Below are positions 27,519 through 36,832 of a stretch of 64,000 nt of DNA, one piece after another. Origin of the DNA: Collinsella sp. (GTDB lineage: Bacteria > Actinomycetota > Coriobacteriia > Coriobacteriales > Coriobacteriaceae). The notes beneath the pieces were generated by a model that saw nothing but the letters and a program-made list of their open reading frames with translations, ran no database searches and had not been told where the DNA came from. A program made the translations under genes and the position numbers. Each line of letters opens with the position of its first letter. The stretch's first letter is position 1. The stretch is from assembly GCA_018382125.1 (NCBI GenBank), contig JAGZQO010000005.1:21897-85896 (forward strand). The letters are read 5' to 3'.

Positions 27519-29053
27519 CAGGACCTCCCCAACGATTGCGATACACGCGAACCACCGTGCGCTCAAACGCACCATGCGGCTCGCCCTCTAGACGCAGTTC
27601 CTCGTAGCGCTGTTCGGCACGGTCAAGCAAGCGGCCCAGCTCCGTAAAGCGCCCCTTCTTGTCGGTCGCCACAATGGGCTGCTGGCTCAGAATACGATAC
27701 GGCAAGTTGGCGGTATAGGTATCGAGCCGCATTAGGGCCACAACAAAAAATACCGCCGCGCCGAGCAAAAAGCCAAAGCCATAAAACTGCTGCGGAAAGA
27801 ACAGCGAGACGACGGTCGCCAGCCCCGCCACGCCCGCGAACAGCCCGGAGGCAAGCACGGCGCCCTTGTAGTCGGTAAAGTACAGCAAGATCAGCAGAAT
27901 CGTATTGCCCACGGCATACAGGCCATAGCCCACGCACAGCGTGCGAAAATACCCGTGCATAAGGTTGTTAAAGCCCAGTGGCAGGGCCGAGAGCACCGTG
28001 GTCTCGAGCGAAATGACCGCCGCGGTCACAAACAGCTGCTTGAGCGCACAAAAGCGCAGTTCGCTGTTGAGCGTGGAGAGCATCTCCTCCTCGGCCACCA
28101 CAATATCGCCTACCACGCCGCCGTCATTGAACAGGCTGTAGTAGTCACGGTAGCGCGGATAGAAGTTGACCTCGACCGAGACCACAAAGTTGACGGTCGT
28201 GACCAGGATCGTCAAAAACGCGATGAGCGCCGGCACATCGTAGTAGGGCGCACCATAAAACAAGCCCTTGACCTGCACGCCAATGGGACCGGCCCAAATA
28301 ATCACCAGGTGCGCAAAGAGTCCCAGATTGGTTAACAGGCCCGTGAGCGCCAGCGGCATAAACTGATCGAGCCACCGCAAAAAGGGCCAGGGGCTGCGGT
28401 CGCTCTGAGGAAAATACCGGTACAGCAGCACCACGTCCCAGGCGAGCATGACGCCGTAGCCCAGAGCAATTGACGCCAACAGGCCCTCGACCGGCGGCAG
28501 TCCCAGCGCCAGCGCGGCCAGGGCGCACAGGCACGCCACGCCAATGGCAGCCGCAAAGCTGCACAGGATGCCGCGGTAGTCCTTGATGGCCGTGAGGTAA
28601 CTCATGCCGTTCCAGTTGACGATCATAATGTTGAACAGCCACAGGCACAGCAGCCCCCTGCAGCAGCGTGGCACCCGAGAACAGCAAAAAGACGCCGTAG
28701 AGCACCGTGCCCGCAACGAGCATGACAGCATTGGAGCCCCAAAACGAAGGCAGAATCTCGTCCTCGCGCTCGGCAAAAAGCATGTCGGCCAAAAAGCGCG
28801 TGACCGGCATAGAGAAAAAACTCGTGAGCGTGAGCGACGCCAGCAGCGTATAGGTCACCATGCACACCAGCAGATCTTGGTTGGCACGGCCCACACCCCA
28901 CAGACCGCACAGCACCAAGATACCCACCTGGAGCAGCACGCCCAGCAGCATGGGGCCCGTGCACACAATGCCAGCGTAGCCATAGGCGCGCATCGTGGCA
29001 AACAGACCCTTGCGCCTAAACAGGCGCTTGAGCTCAAAACCGATTCCGGCCAC
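27508..29053 (-). pseudogene. pelG: PelG-type exopolysaccharide membrane transporter, frameshifted
   Basis: A multi-helix PelG protein of about 515 residues is encoded in two frames. The N-terminal part (GTG at 29053, VAGIGFELKRLFRRKGLFA) runs to about residue 133 and leaves the frame at a five-base G tract (complement of 28654-28658). The rest continues one base over, from LLCLWLFNIMIVNWNGMSYL to the stop at 27508. Removing one G restores an uninterrupted protein with the helices of the PelG family. GGGGGAG precedes the start; the 3' end overlaps the CotH start. It may be slippage-based phase variation, decay or a sequencing error. Confidence 0.85.
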
Positions 29054-29056
29054 CGG

Positions 29057-30484
29057 CTACTCCCCCTCTCTGGGCAGGTCAAACGCTTGCGCCGTCTCGT
29101 CGTACAGCGCGCGATAGTTGGCGAGCATCTGCTCGTGCAAGAAGTACGTGGCAACGCGACGCTGGCCGCGCTCCCCCATCTCAATGCGACGAGCGCGGCT
29201 TGTGCACATGCGTTCCATGGCATCGGCCAAGCCCTTGCGATACATAGGCGGCGTCACAAAACCCGCCACGCCAAAATCATCGCCCGGTGCGCCTTCGAGC
29301 AGCTCGCGGCAGCAGCCCACCTCGGTCGTCACGCAGGGACGGCGCGCGGCAAGCGACTCCAGCACGCTGAGCGGCTGGCCCTCGGAGATGCTCGTCAAAA
29401 TGGTAAAGTCGAGCTTTTCCATGTACTCGACCACGTTGACGCGGCCGGTAAAGATCAGGTCGCGCACGCCCAGGGTTTCGACCAGCGCGTGGCACTCGGC
29501 GCCGTACTCCTCGTCGTCCACGCCGCCCATGATGTGCAGGCGCACCTTGGGCAGGCGCTCGTGCAGCTCAAAGAAGGCATAAATCATGGTCTTGACATCC
29601 TTGATGGGCGCCAGGCGCACCACCGCGCCAATGTCCACCCAGCCGTCATCTTGCTTTAAGGGAATATCCTCAAAGCGGTCGAACTGGATGCCGTTGGGGA
29701 TGACTAGGCATTTACCCGCATCGCAGCCCATATCGATCTGCGTCTTGCGGGCGTTATGGAACAAACTGGTCACGCGGAAGGCGCGGCGGTAGATCTCCTC
29801 CGAAAGCAGGTAGAAAAAGCGAATCCAGCGGTCCTTAAACGACGGCACCACCCAATCGGCGCGAATGATCTCTTCCTCGCGCTCGCGGGTATAGATGCCA
29901 TGCTCGGTCAGCAGCACCGGCGCATGGTGAACGCTTGAGCCCAGGCAGGCGAGCAGGCCACCGTAGCCGGTCGAGATGGCATGGTACACATCGGCCACCG
30001 GCACCTCGCTGCCCAACAGGTAGAGCACGGGCAGCAACATGGAGCGCATGGTGTGGAATGCATCGGCAAAGGGCGTATAGGGATACTCGGCCAGGCACAC
30101 GTCGCGAAAGATATCCATAAACGTGCGGCTCTGCAAAAACGAGAGCGGATGCACGCGACGGCGGTGGAAGATATCAAATAACACGTCCCAGTCCGGATTG
30201 GAGAGCGACACCAGACGGCGTAGCGCCTCGCGCTCACGGTCGTTAAAACTGGCTTCGTGCTGCTCGCCCGAAAGCCGCAGGGCATCGTCTAGGAACACCT
30301 CGTGCACCTCGACCACGTTGCCGGGCAGCTCGTAGACAAACTTGCCGCGGTCGGCAGCATGCGCGCCGATCACCCACAGCACAAACTCGTGCTCGGGCAT
30401 GGCCTGGATATAGCCATGCATCCAGGTAGATACGCCGCCGTGCACATAGGGGTAGCAACCCTCGAGTACCAAGCAGATTCTCAT
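29057..30484 (-). CDS. pelF: PelF-type glycosyltransferase (GT4 family)
   Basis: 475 residues. The N-terminal Rossmann half starts MRICLVLEGCYPYVHGGVST, the canonical PelF beginning with the conserved HGGVSTW. The C-terminal half has the nucleotide-sugar motif E-x7-E in SEGQPLSVLESLAARRP. No transmembrane helix is predicted, so it is cytosolic and would work with PelG at the membrane. In Pel systems PelF polymerises the amino-sugar backbone. It overlaps the DUF2194 gene by four bases and ends a few bases before pelG. Confidence 0.92.
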   Translation of the reverse strand: MRICLVLEGCYPYVHGGVSTWMHGYIQAMPEHEFVLWVIGAHAADRGKFVYELPGNVVEVHEVFLDDALRLSGEQHEASFNDREREALRRLVSLSNPDWDVLFDIFHRRRVHPLSFLQSRTFMDIFRDVCLAEYPYTPFADAFHTMRSMLLPVLYLLGSEVPVADVYHAISTGYGGLLACLGSSVHHAPVLLTEHGIYTREREEEIIRADWVVPSFKDRWIRFFYLLSEEIYRRAFRVTSLFHNARKTQIDMGCDAGKCLVIPNGIQFDRFEDIPLKQDDGWVDIGAVVRLAPIKDVKTMIYAFFELHERLPKVRLHIMGGVDDEEYGAECHALVETLGVRDLIFTGRVNVVEYMEKLDFTILTSISEGQPLSVLESLAARRPCVTTEVGCCRELLEGAPGDDFGVAGFVTPPMYRKGLADAMERMCTSRARRIEMGERGQRRVATYFLHEQMLANYRALYDETAQAFDLPREGE

Positions 30485-32361
30485 TTATCGCCACCCTCCT
30501 TGCGCTCGATCGTCACGGTCTTATCATTTGCCTTGAGCAGATACAGATTGCCCGTAAGGTGCGTCAGTTCGCCACCCGTGACTGCACCCGGCTCGCCATT
30601 ATTGGCGCGGAACATGAGCCACGCCTCGTCGTGGAAATTGCCCAGACTGAGCGTCCAGGCATCCGCACTGGTATTCACGCTCACCGTCACGGACGAAAAA
30701 CGCTGGATGGCACCGGAGCACTCCGAGCCGGTCTGGCGGCGCAGGTCGGGCGCAGACTTGGTAAGCCAGTCCAGGTAGTCGGTCAGGCCGCCCTTGTAGA
30801 CTTCCCAGCCCTCCTTGGCGCCGCGATCGGGATCCAGCAGGTCATCGGGATGCATAAAGTGAGTACTCACGTAGTGCATGTTGAGCTCGGACACCGCGGC
30901 CAGACGCATATAGGTGTCATCGACCATGCCGCCCGAGACGATACGCGGCTGCTCCACAATGCCATCGCTCGCCACGCCAAACTCCTGCACGTAGGGCAGG
31001 TCGGTTCCGTCCTCAAAGTACGTGCTTGCAATGGTCTTAATGCGCGGCACATCCTCGCCAATAATCTTGCGGGCGCGGGCCGAAAGGATATTCGACGGCG
31101 GCACGTAGACCGAGCCGTGCGCGTTGGGCAGTACCTCGTCCTGGAAGGCGATAAGCTCGTTGAGCGATGCAACAAGCGTCTCTTTGTTCTTCCATGTCTT
31201 GTAGTCGTACAGCGTGCCATAGTCGGTATCCCAGAGCGCCAGCGGCTGATGGTTGTAGCCGTGAAAGCCCAGCTCTCCGCCCATCTGCAGCAGCATGCCG
31301 CCAAAATAGCGGAACTGCGTGGTATCGGGTTGGCGCGCGGGCTCGGTCTGGTTGACCGCGTCCTCGTAGTTTTCGATCATCACGCCGGTAAAGCGAACGC
31401 CATATTTTTGCGCGAGCTTTTGCAGATCGGGCCACCAGACCTTGGCATAAAAGTCGGCGACAGAAAGCCCGTAGTCGCGCTTGATGTAGGTGCCGTCGCC
31501 CGAGGGCACGGGGCTGGGAAAGTCGTCCAGGTAGAAAACGGCGCTGTTGATGACCGGATAGGCCGTGACATCGCCCAGCAGGCTGACCGCCGCGGCGTAA
31601 AAGCCGCGCATGACCTTGTCATAGATACCGATATTGCATACCACGGTGCGCCCGTTACCGCAGGCATTCGACCAAATGAGCGGGGCACCCGCATCACCGG
31701 TCTTAGCCCACACACGAGCCGTCTCGCGCAGCGAAACCGAAAGTGACGAATCAAAGGGGTCCGAGAGCTCGTAGCGCTCTCCCCCGCCCAGCATAAAGTC
31801 CTCGCTCGGCACAATGCTTTCGGCTTTTACATAGTCATATCCGGCCGATTCGATCCCAAGCTTGGAAGCAATAGCCTGCAGGCAGTTCGAGTTATCTGGC
31901 GTCATGCCCAGCATGAGTGAGCCGCCCACACTCACCCAACTCATCAGATCGGTCAGATGCGTACCCAGTCCGTCAAGCGAGGGCATAAGCACAATCACGC
32001 GATCAAACGACGTGAGCGATGGGATCGCGTCCGCACCGTCGGTGGCAATATCAACATCGCGATGGGCGATCTTCATGTCGAGCAGGATCTGGTCGAACTG
32101 TTCCTTTACGTCCTCGACGCCAGCTTGATCGGAATCGGTAATGACCAGGCACGTGGGCTTTTGGCCAAAGATTGCCGAGGAGGCCGGCACCGCATCGTTG
32201 GCGGCCAGCATCCCCAGCTTATGCTGGCCCGCACTGTACTGCACGCCGGCACGCTCCACCAGCAGCACAGCGGCCATGACAATAAAGACCGCCCACACCA
32301 CGAGGAGTCCCATCCAACGAAAGCGCCCTGCACGGTCGCGGATATGTTGCGCCACGCTCAT
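30481..32361 (-). CDS. PelA-deacetylase-like DUF2194 protein, membrane-anchored
   Basis: 626 residues from the ATG at 32361 (GGGGAGGAGG upstream; longer frame to 32385). One N-terminal transmembrane helix (about 17-36) leads to an extracellular part. A TRX-like or flavodoxin-like segment comes first (VITDSD..., MSWVSVGGSLMLG), then a deacetylase fold: paired Asp in FYLDDFPSPV (about 279-280) and H-x3-H in GFHGYNHQPL (about 367-371), matching the metal-binding D-D/H-x3-H set of CE4 enzymes. It is the best match to the deacetylase half of PelA. The glycosidase half of PelA is absent. Confidence 0.8.
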   Translation of the reverse strand: MSVAQHIRDRAGRFRWMGLLVVWAVFIVMAAVLLVERAGVQYSAGQHKLGMLAANDAVPASSAIFGQKPTCLVITDSDQAGVEDVKEQFDQILLDMKIAHRDVDIATDGADAIPSLTSFDRVIVLMPSLDGLGTHLTDLMSWVSVGGSLMLGMTPDNSNCLQAIASKLGIESAGYDYVKAESIVPSEDFMLGGGERYELSDPFDSSLSVSLRETARVWAKTGDAGAPLIWSNACGNGRTVVCNIGIYDKVMRGFYAAAVSLLGDVTAYPVINSAVFYLDDFPSPVPSGDGTYIKRDYGLSVADFYAKVWWPDLQKLAQKYGVRFTGVMIENYEDAVNQTEPARQPDTTQFRYFGGMLLQMGGELGFHGYNHQPLALWDTDYGTLYDYKTWKNKETLVASLNELIAFQDEVLPNAHGSVYVPPSNILSARARKIIGEDVPRIKTIASTYFEDGTDLPYVQEFGVASDGIVEQPRIVSGGMVDDTYMRLAAVSELNMHYVSTHFMHPDDLLDPDRGAKEGWEVYKGGLTDYLDWLTKSAPDLRRQTGSECSGAIQRFSSVTVSVNTSADAWTLSLGNFHDEAWLMFRANNGEPGAVTGGELTHLTGNLYLLKANDKTVTIERKEGGDK

Positions 32362-33263
32362 CTGGCCTCCTCCCCGTCGCGCCAAAACGCCAACTTTTCG
32401 CGGTTGTCGGCGCTCAAATACACATGTTGCTTGTCAATCGCATCGATCACACGGTGGACCTCGTCACCGTCGCGGCGCATCACGGCCAGGCGCAGGCAAA
32501 GCATCCAAACCTCCTGCTCCTCGGGCACGTCGAGCACCAGCTGGTCGATCACGGCCTGCGCCTCGTCGATCTGTCCGACATCGGCCAGCGCCGTCGCATA
32601 TCGAATGCGCAGCTCAAAGGTGTCCTCGCGCTCGCAGCGACGCGCAAGCAGGCGCGCGTACTGTTGACGCTGAATCTGAGCCACACGCCCCTCGGCCAAG
32701 CCCGAGCCCAAGTATTCACCAAGAAAATCACAGTATTCGTTGAGGTTTTGCGCGCTCGGATCCGTCTTAAAGGCACGCTCCAACTGCTGCAGTTTAAGGT
32801 CGGACTCCTTGGAGATCTGCGCCACCGCCGTCGCGGCATAGTGCGCCACCTCAGCGTCGTCGTTAAGCTTAGCCGCCTGCAGCTGCGCCAGGTACGCGTC
32901 GGGCTCCTCGGTGAGCATGGAGAGCATTAGGCGGCGCCGGTATGCCGGGTCGTTGACGATGAGCGCCTCCTCGAGCGGCACTACGCCTGCATCGTCCTCA
33001 CCACTCGGTACCGACATACTACGATGCAGGTCGTCGTTGAAGCGCAGCGACTCCAGCGCAGACTCTTTCAGCCCCTCGCCAAACACCGCGCTGCGGACCG
33101 ATAGCAGAACCACCAGCAACGGGCCCCACAGCGGCACCAGCACTATCACGGCCAGCATGTGCCCGCGCACCGGCAGCAGGCCCAGCTTCATGAGCGTCCA
33201 CAGCATCAGGCAAACCAGCGTATGAATCAGCAGCAAGACGGCAGCAACGACAAGCGAGATCAA
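32358..33263 (-). CDS. PelE-like membrane/TPR protein
   Basis: 301 residues. Two N-terminal transmembrane helices (about 3-25 and 35-57) are followed by a soluble, helix-rich region with TPR-like pairs at about 110-280 (AAKLNDDAEVAHYAATAVAQ, TALADVGQIDEAQAVID). This layout, and its place between the PelD-like and PelA-like genes, matches PelE, which scaffolds the inner-membrane complex. Both ends overlap neighbours by four bases. Confidence 0.75.
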   Translation of the reverse strand: MISLVVAAVLLLIHTLVCLMLWTLMKLGLLPVRGHMLAVIVLVPLWGPLLVVLLSVRSAVFGEGLKESALESLRFNDDLHRSMSVPSGEDDAGVVPLEEALIVNDPAYRRRLMLSMLTEEPDAYLAQLQAAKLNDDAEVAHYAATAVAQISKESDLKLQQLERAFKTDPSAQNLNEYCDFLGEYLGSGLAEGRVAQIQRQQYARLLARRCEREDTFELRIRYATALADVGQIDEAQAVIDQLVLDVPEEQEVWMLCLRLAVMRRDGDEVHRVIDAIDKQHVYLSADNREKLAFWRDGEEAR

Positions 33264-35398
33264 GCGGCACCCCCCTCACCGTCACCGGTGTAAGAGATGT
33301 GCTGCAGCAACGCCACGATGTCCTCGCCATCGACGGGCTCCACCGCAATCCGCTTTGCGCTCAGGCGCTCGCGGATAATGGGCAGATCGCACGCCTTTGC
33401 CTGGCGCATAAGCAGGTAGAGCACGTCGTCGTCGACCAAGCCCGCCGCGTCGCTCTCGCGGATTGCCGACCCAATTGCGCCCACCAGCTCGCCGACAGGC
33501 TCCATGCCCGGTACCACGCGCAGGAGCAAAAAACTCCCCATCTTGCTATCTGCCAGCGCCTGCTCCGCCGCGAGCTCTTGGCCAAAGGCAGCCTGCTTGA
33601 GCACGCAAGTGCCGTCAACGCAGCGTTTATCCTGCGCCACCGCCTCATAGTCAAAGGCACGGCCCAGCGCGCTTTCGACCAGCCCGCACAAGATGCGGAA
33701 CAGGTTTTGATAATAGAGGGTCATTTGGTTTTCGGCCGCACTACGCACAAAGATCAACACGGCGGGTGCCCCGTCGCGCTCGATCGTGTATCCAAACATG
33801 GGAAGCCCCGGCGTCAGCTCGCGGTTCACCCATAGGTTCGAACGACCCCCGTCGCCCAAAAGAGGTGCAAGCTGCTCGAGCGTGAGCGAGCGTGCGGCAT
33901 CTTCGGCAATCGCGGGACTTGCTGCCACCAGGCGTGCAAATGCCCCGCCCGAAACATGGTAGATCGCCACCGAATCGTTCTCGAGGATCTCGCCCAAAAG
34001 CTCGCAGCACTTGCGATAGATGTCGCGCGGGTTGAGTACGTCGAGCTCCTGCGTCACGGCAAAGATCTTGCCAAAGCTGTCGTGGCGACCCACGATCTGG
34101 CGCCTGTACGCGCGCTTGTCCTCGATCGCGTCGTGGTAGAGCTGCGTAAGGAACGTATTGCGGTTGCGCACGAGCTCGTTTTGATCGCGCTCCGCCCTAA
34201 TGGCTTCGCTGTTGCGCAGCTGAACATAGCCGCACACGGCACCCACAACAAAGTACGCAATAAACGGCAGCCAGTTGGACGGCTCGTAGAACAGGCCCTG
34301 GAAGGTATAGCCGTACTGAGTAAAGTAGCTCGCGGCCAAACCCACCGACGCCAGCAGCGCCGCAATCAGGCCAAAGTCCAATCCATACAGCGTGCCGATC
34401 AGCACCACGTAGAGCAGGCGATAATCGAGCACGTTGAGCTGGGCCGATTGGGAGAAAAGATGCTCAAGCACCTCGAACAGGACCCAGGCAACGCCCGTCT
34501 CTAGGCATTTAATAGGCAGCGTGCGCATTTGGATGCGGTCGATGGCGGCGCGCAAGGGGTTGACCTTCTTTGCGCGGCCAGCATCCCAACGCGCTTGAAT
34601 GGTCGAAAGATCGCGCAGCAAGTCGTAGCGCTGAAACCAGCCATAGCGCACGCGAGCGACGTCGCTGGCGGGCAGGGCATAGCCGGCAGAATCGCCATAG
34701 GCAGCTGAAAGCCCTGGGAACAGCGCCTGAAGAGCCTCGCCCACTTCACCCGCCGTGTGATGGAAGGCATCGGCAACGTCGAGCGTCTCAAAGTTACCAT
34801 CCCAGCTGTCGAAGATACGGCGCACCAGCACCGCAAGCTCCTCGGCATACAGCAGGGGAAACGCCGCATCCTGCGCGCCCTGCAGAGCGACCGATCCAGT
34901 TGAGCACGCATCGAACAACGGCACCAAAAACGGATCTTCCAGCGCGGCGGAGGCAGTGTACAGGAAGGGCACGCGCAGGATCTTGGTCTGAACGCCATCG
35001 CGAGCAGCGTAGTAGCGGCACAGGTCGTTGGCTGCGTGCGCGATAATGCCCTTGCCCGTTCGTCCCGCGGCATCGGCGGCACCCTCGGCACCCGCGGGCC
35101 CCGCTACATACAGCAGTTGTACGCGGCGACCCGCGCACGCACGAAAGACCGAACGCAGCAGCTCGATATCGCCCACGATATCGGTATGCGGGGTAAGGTA
35201 ATTGGATAGGTAGACCACGCGGTCGAACTCGTAGGCCTGATCCAGGTGTTGCAGAAGCTCTTTCCACGAGGCATGGGGCGATGACTCGTCGCGGCGCGCT
35301 TCCGCGGCAGCGACGACCTGGACATGGTCCCCGGGGAACGCCTTGGCACAAAAGTCATCGTCAACATATGCGGTGTTGCCAACAACCAGCACCTCCAT
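33260..35398 (-). CDS. PelD-like c-di-GMP sensor with N-terminal SDR-like domain
   Basis: 712 residues. Residues 1-280 look like an NAD(P)-epimerase/SDR fold (MEVLVVGNTAYVDDDF, RVVYLSN, then ILRVPFLY). Four membrane helices follow at about 310-400. Then come a GAF-like domain (about 440-580) and a degenerate GGDEF domain (about 590-712). The GGDEF core has become VDDDV, so no cyclase activity is expected, but RESD at 647-650, the I-site position, is kept. PelD proteins bind c-di-GMP through such a site and switch on polysaccharide export. AGGGGAGGGG precedes the ATG. First gene of the eight-gene operon. Confidence 0.8.
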   Translation of the reverse strand: MEVLVVGNTAYVDDDFCAKAFPGDHVQVVAAAEARRDESSPHASWKELLQHLDQAYEFDRVVYLSNYLTPHTDIVGDIELLRSVFRACAGRRVQLLYVAGPAGAEGAADAAGRTGKGIIAHAANDLCRYYAARDGVQTKILRVPFLYTASAALEDPFLVPLFDACSTGSVALQGAQDAAFPLLYAEELAVLVRRIFDSWDGNFETLDVADAFHHTAGEVGEALQALFPGLSAAYGDSAGYALPASDVARVRYGWFQRYDLLRDLSTIQARWDAGRAKKVNPLRAAIDRIQMRTLPIKCLETGVAWVLFEVLEHLFSQSAQLNVLDYRLLYVVLIGTLYGLDFGLIAALLASVGLAASYFTQYGYTFQGLFYEPSNWLPFIAYFVVGAVCGYVQLRNSEAIRAERDQNELVRNRNTFLTQLYHDAIEDKRAYRRQIVGRHDSFGKIFAVTQELDVLNPRDIYRKCCELLGEILENDSVAIYHVSGGAFARLVAASPAIAEDAARSLTLEQLAPLLGDGGRSNLWVNRELTPGLPMFGYTIERDGAPAVLIFVRSAAENQMTLYYQNLFRILCGLVESALGRAFDYEAVAQDKRCVDGTCVLKQAAFGQELAAEQALADSKMGSFLLLRVVPGMEPVGELVGAIGSAIRESDAAGLVDDDVLYLLMRQAKACDLPIIRERLSAKRIAVEPVDGEDIVALLQHISYTGDGEGGAA

Positions 35399-35553
35399 GG
35401 CGTACCCCTCCCCTAAAATCCACTTTAGTCATAGTCAAACATGCGTATTTTACGCTGTCAACGCGAGCTGGGGCGCCTTTAAGGCTGTTTTAAGAACTTT
35501 TCTAGGGAATGTGGGAGTGGCAACTCGTCCGACCCAGGCTCATTGAAAGGCTG

Positions 35554-35940
35554 CTATTCGCTCTGAAATGGCACATCGCAATCTGCTGACAGCTCTGCAG
35601 GGAGAATGGCAGGCAATGTACATTGCTCTCGCACAGAATAGTTGGATGGAAGAAACGGCAGTTCTTTGGAATAGCTGACGATAACCTGCGGAACGATCTT
35701 AATGCCCAGAGCAAGTTCGAACTTTGCAATCGTCTTTAGAGTCATATTAGGTTGAGAATTCAAGAGCTTAGAAAGCGACTGAAGGCTTATGCCCATACGA
35801 TTTGCCAGCTCACTTTTGCTCAATCCCAAACGTTTCATTTCGCGATGAACAATAAACTCAATATCTAGTGCATGTTCACAAGCGCGCGTTTCGCTACTTT
35901 CTGTTTCGGCATAAAAATCAGATAAATCTACTTTATTCAT
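35554..35940 (-). CDS. XRE-family helix-turn-helix protein (antitoxin-like)
   Basis: 128 residues. The helix-turn-helix is near residues 38-75, RLGLSKSELANRMGIS-LQSLSKLLN, with a ‘TIAKFELALG' extension typical of HigA-type antitoxins. GGAG precedes the ATG. It lies 13 bases after a small 66-codon gene, and a perfect 12-bp inverted repeat precedes the pair. An autoregulatory antitoxin is the most likely role, but the partner is not a recognised toxin. Confidence 0.8.
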   Translation of the reverse strand: MNKVDLSDFYAETESSETRACEHALDIEFIVHREMKRLGLSKSELANRMGISLQSLSKLLNSQPNMTLKTIAKFELALGIKIVPQVIVSYSKELPFLPSNYSVREQCTLPAILPAELSADCDVPFQSE

Positions 35941-35953
35941 TGTATTCTCCGTT

Positions 35954-36154
35954 TCAGAAACCAGGCATAAAAGTCAGCGCCCAGGCTCCAGAAGCTGACG
36001 CGCTATTCTGGCCGATCATTGTTTGAGCGGTTAATTTCCGCTCATGGTCTGACAACATTTTCTGGAATTGAGAGTTATCGGGAGAAGCCGTCAATTCCCA
36101 AAACGGTCGACCCTTGAGGTCTCTATATTCGACAAGTTCATATCCTTCTGCCAA
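35954..36154 (-). CDS. Small protein of unknown function upstream of the XRE gene
   Basis: 66 residues starting at a TTG (36152-36154) six bases after GGGAGG: MAEGYELVEYRDLKGRPFWE, ending GAWALTFMPGF. The open frame extends much further upstream, but that part crosses the inverted-repeat operator and shows no ribosome binding site. It is the first gene of a two-gene unit with the helix-turn-helix protein. Position suggests a toxin of a toxin-antitoxin pair. No known toxin family was recognised. Confidence 0.5.
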   Translation of the reverse strand: MAEGYELVEYRDLKGRPFWELTASPDNSQFQKMLSDHERKLTAQTMIGQNSASASGAWALTFMPGF

Positions 36155-36173
36155 AGGGCACCTCCCATTTCTA

Positions 36174-36203
36174 GATGAACTTAACTTATAGGTTAAGTTC
36201 ATC
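36174..36203. promoter_or_regulatory. Perfect inverted repeat, likely operator of the small-gene/XRE pair
   Basis: GATGAACTTAAC (36174-36185), a six-base spacer, then GTTAAGTTCATC (36192-36203): a perfect 12-bp repeat. The spacer reads CTATAA on the minus strand, so it overlaps a possible -10. It lies about 20 bases before the first start codon. Confidence 0.7.
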
Positions 36204-36648
36204 CATTTAAATACATATAACGAGGTCCAGACAAGATTCCTCTGCCCCAATCGATAAACAAACCAGTCGAGCTTATGCAAAATCCGGAAGTGTGTGGCAA
36301 ATTCTAGACACGTCAACCACACTGGATAGTGACAAAGTTTCTACCTGCGAGTTCTTTTCATAAAAAGGACGATGTGCTCGAGGGTTCCGAAATTTGCCGC
36401 ATACTTCCGTCGGTCATTTCCGGAAGTGCGGTAAAAAACCGAGATCGACAGACCAGACCCCTGTTTTAGCTTTCCGCGACCTGCGGTTTTGTTGCCGAAA
36501 TTCGGTTTATGCTCGGAGGTTTCCGATTTTTTCCCCGCACTTCCGAAAAGCACGCTTAAACCGCGCGTCCCGAAGCGGAAAACCGCCGGATATTTGTTTC
36601 TCCCCAAATGAGATCCTTGTTTCGCCTGGCCGAATCTTACATCCAAAC

Positions 36649-36678
36649 AAAAAAAGAGGACCGACGCATCAGCCCTCT
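36649..36678 (-). terminator. Strong minus-strand terminator
   Basis: AGAGGGCTGA-TGCG-TCGGTCCTCT makes a 10-bp stem with a four-base loop, followed by seven T. It implies a short minus-strand transcript between 36690 and 36830, for which no gene is evident. Confidence 0.75.
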
Positions 36679-36832
36679 TCAGGTGTCGCCCGAAGGCTTC
36701 CAGCGCAATTGATTTAATTCTAATCGATATCACTTGTTTGACCACGATCACGTCAACCAGTAGAAGCCGCCCATGCTCGATCATTCCATTGCCGGGATGG
36801 TGCTTGGCCAGTACGTCACACATTGCATACAT

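Noticed and set aside
35400..35470. Promoter of the Pel-type operon at TTGACA (complement of 35456-35461)
   Set aside because: A perfect -35 is present but no acceptable -10 lies at 16-18 bases, so it was not listed as a feature.
36380..36600. CRISPR array
   Set aside because: TTCCG motifs are short and irregularly spaced; no repeat-spacer periodicity and no cas genes in the window.
36341..36832. 163-codon minus-strand frame
   Set aside because: It contains a strong terminator hairpin, lacks a ribosome binding site and shows no known domain.
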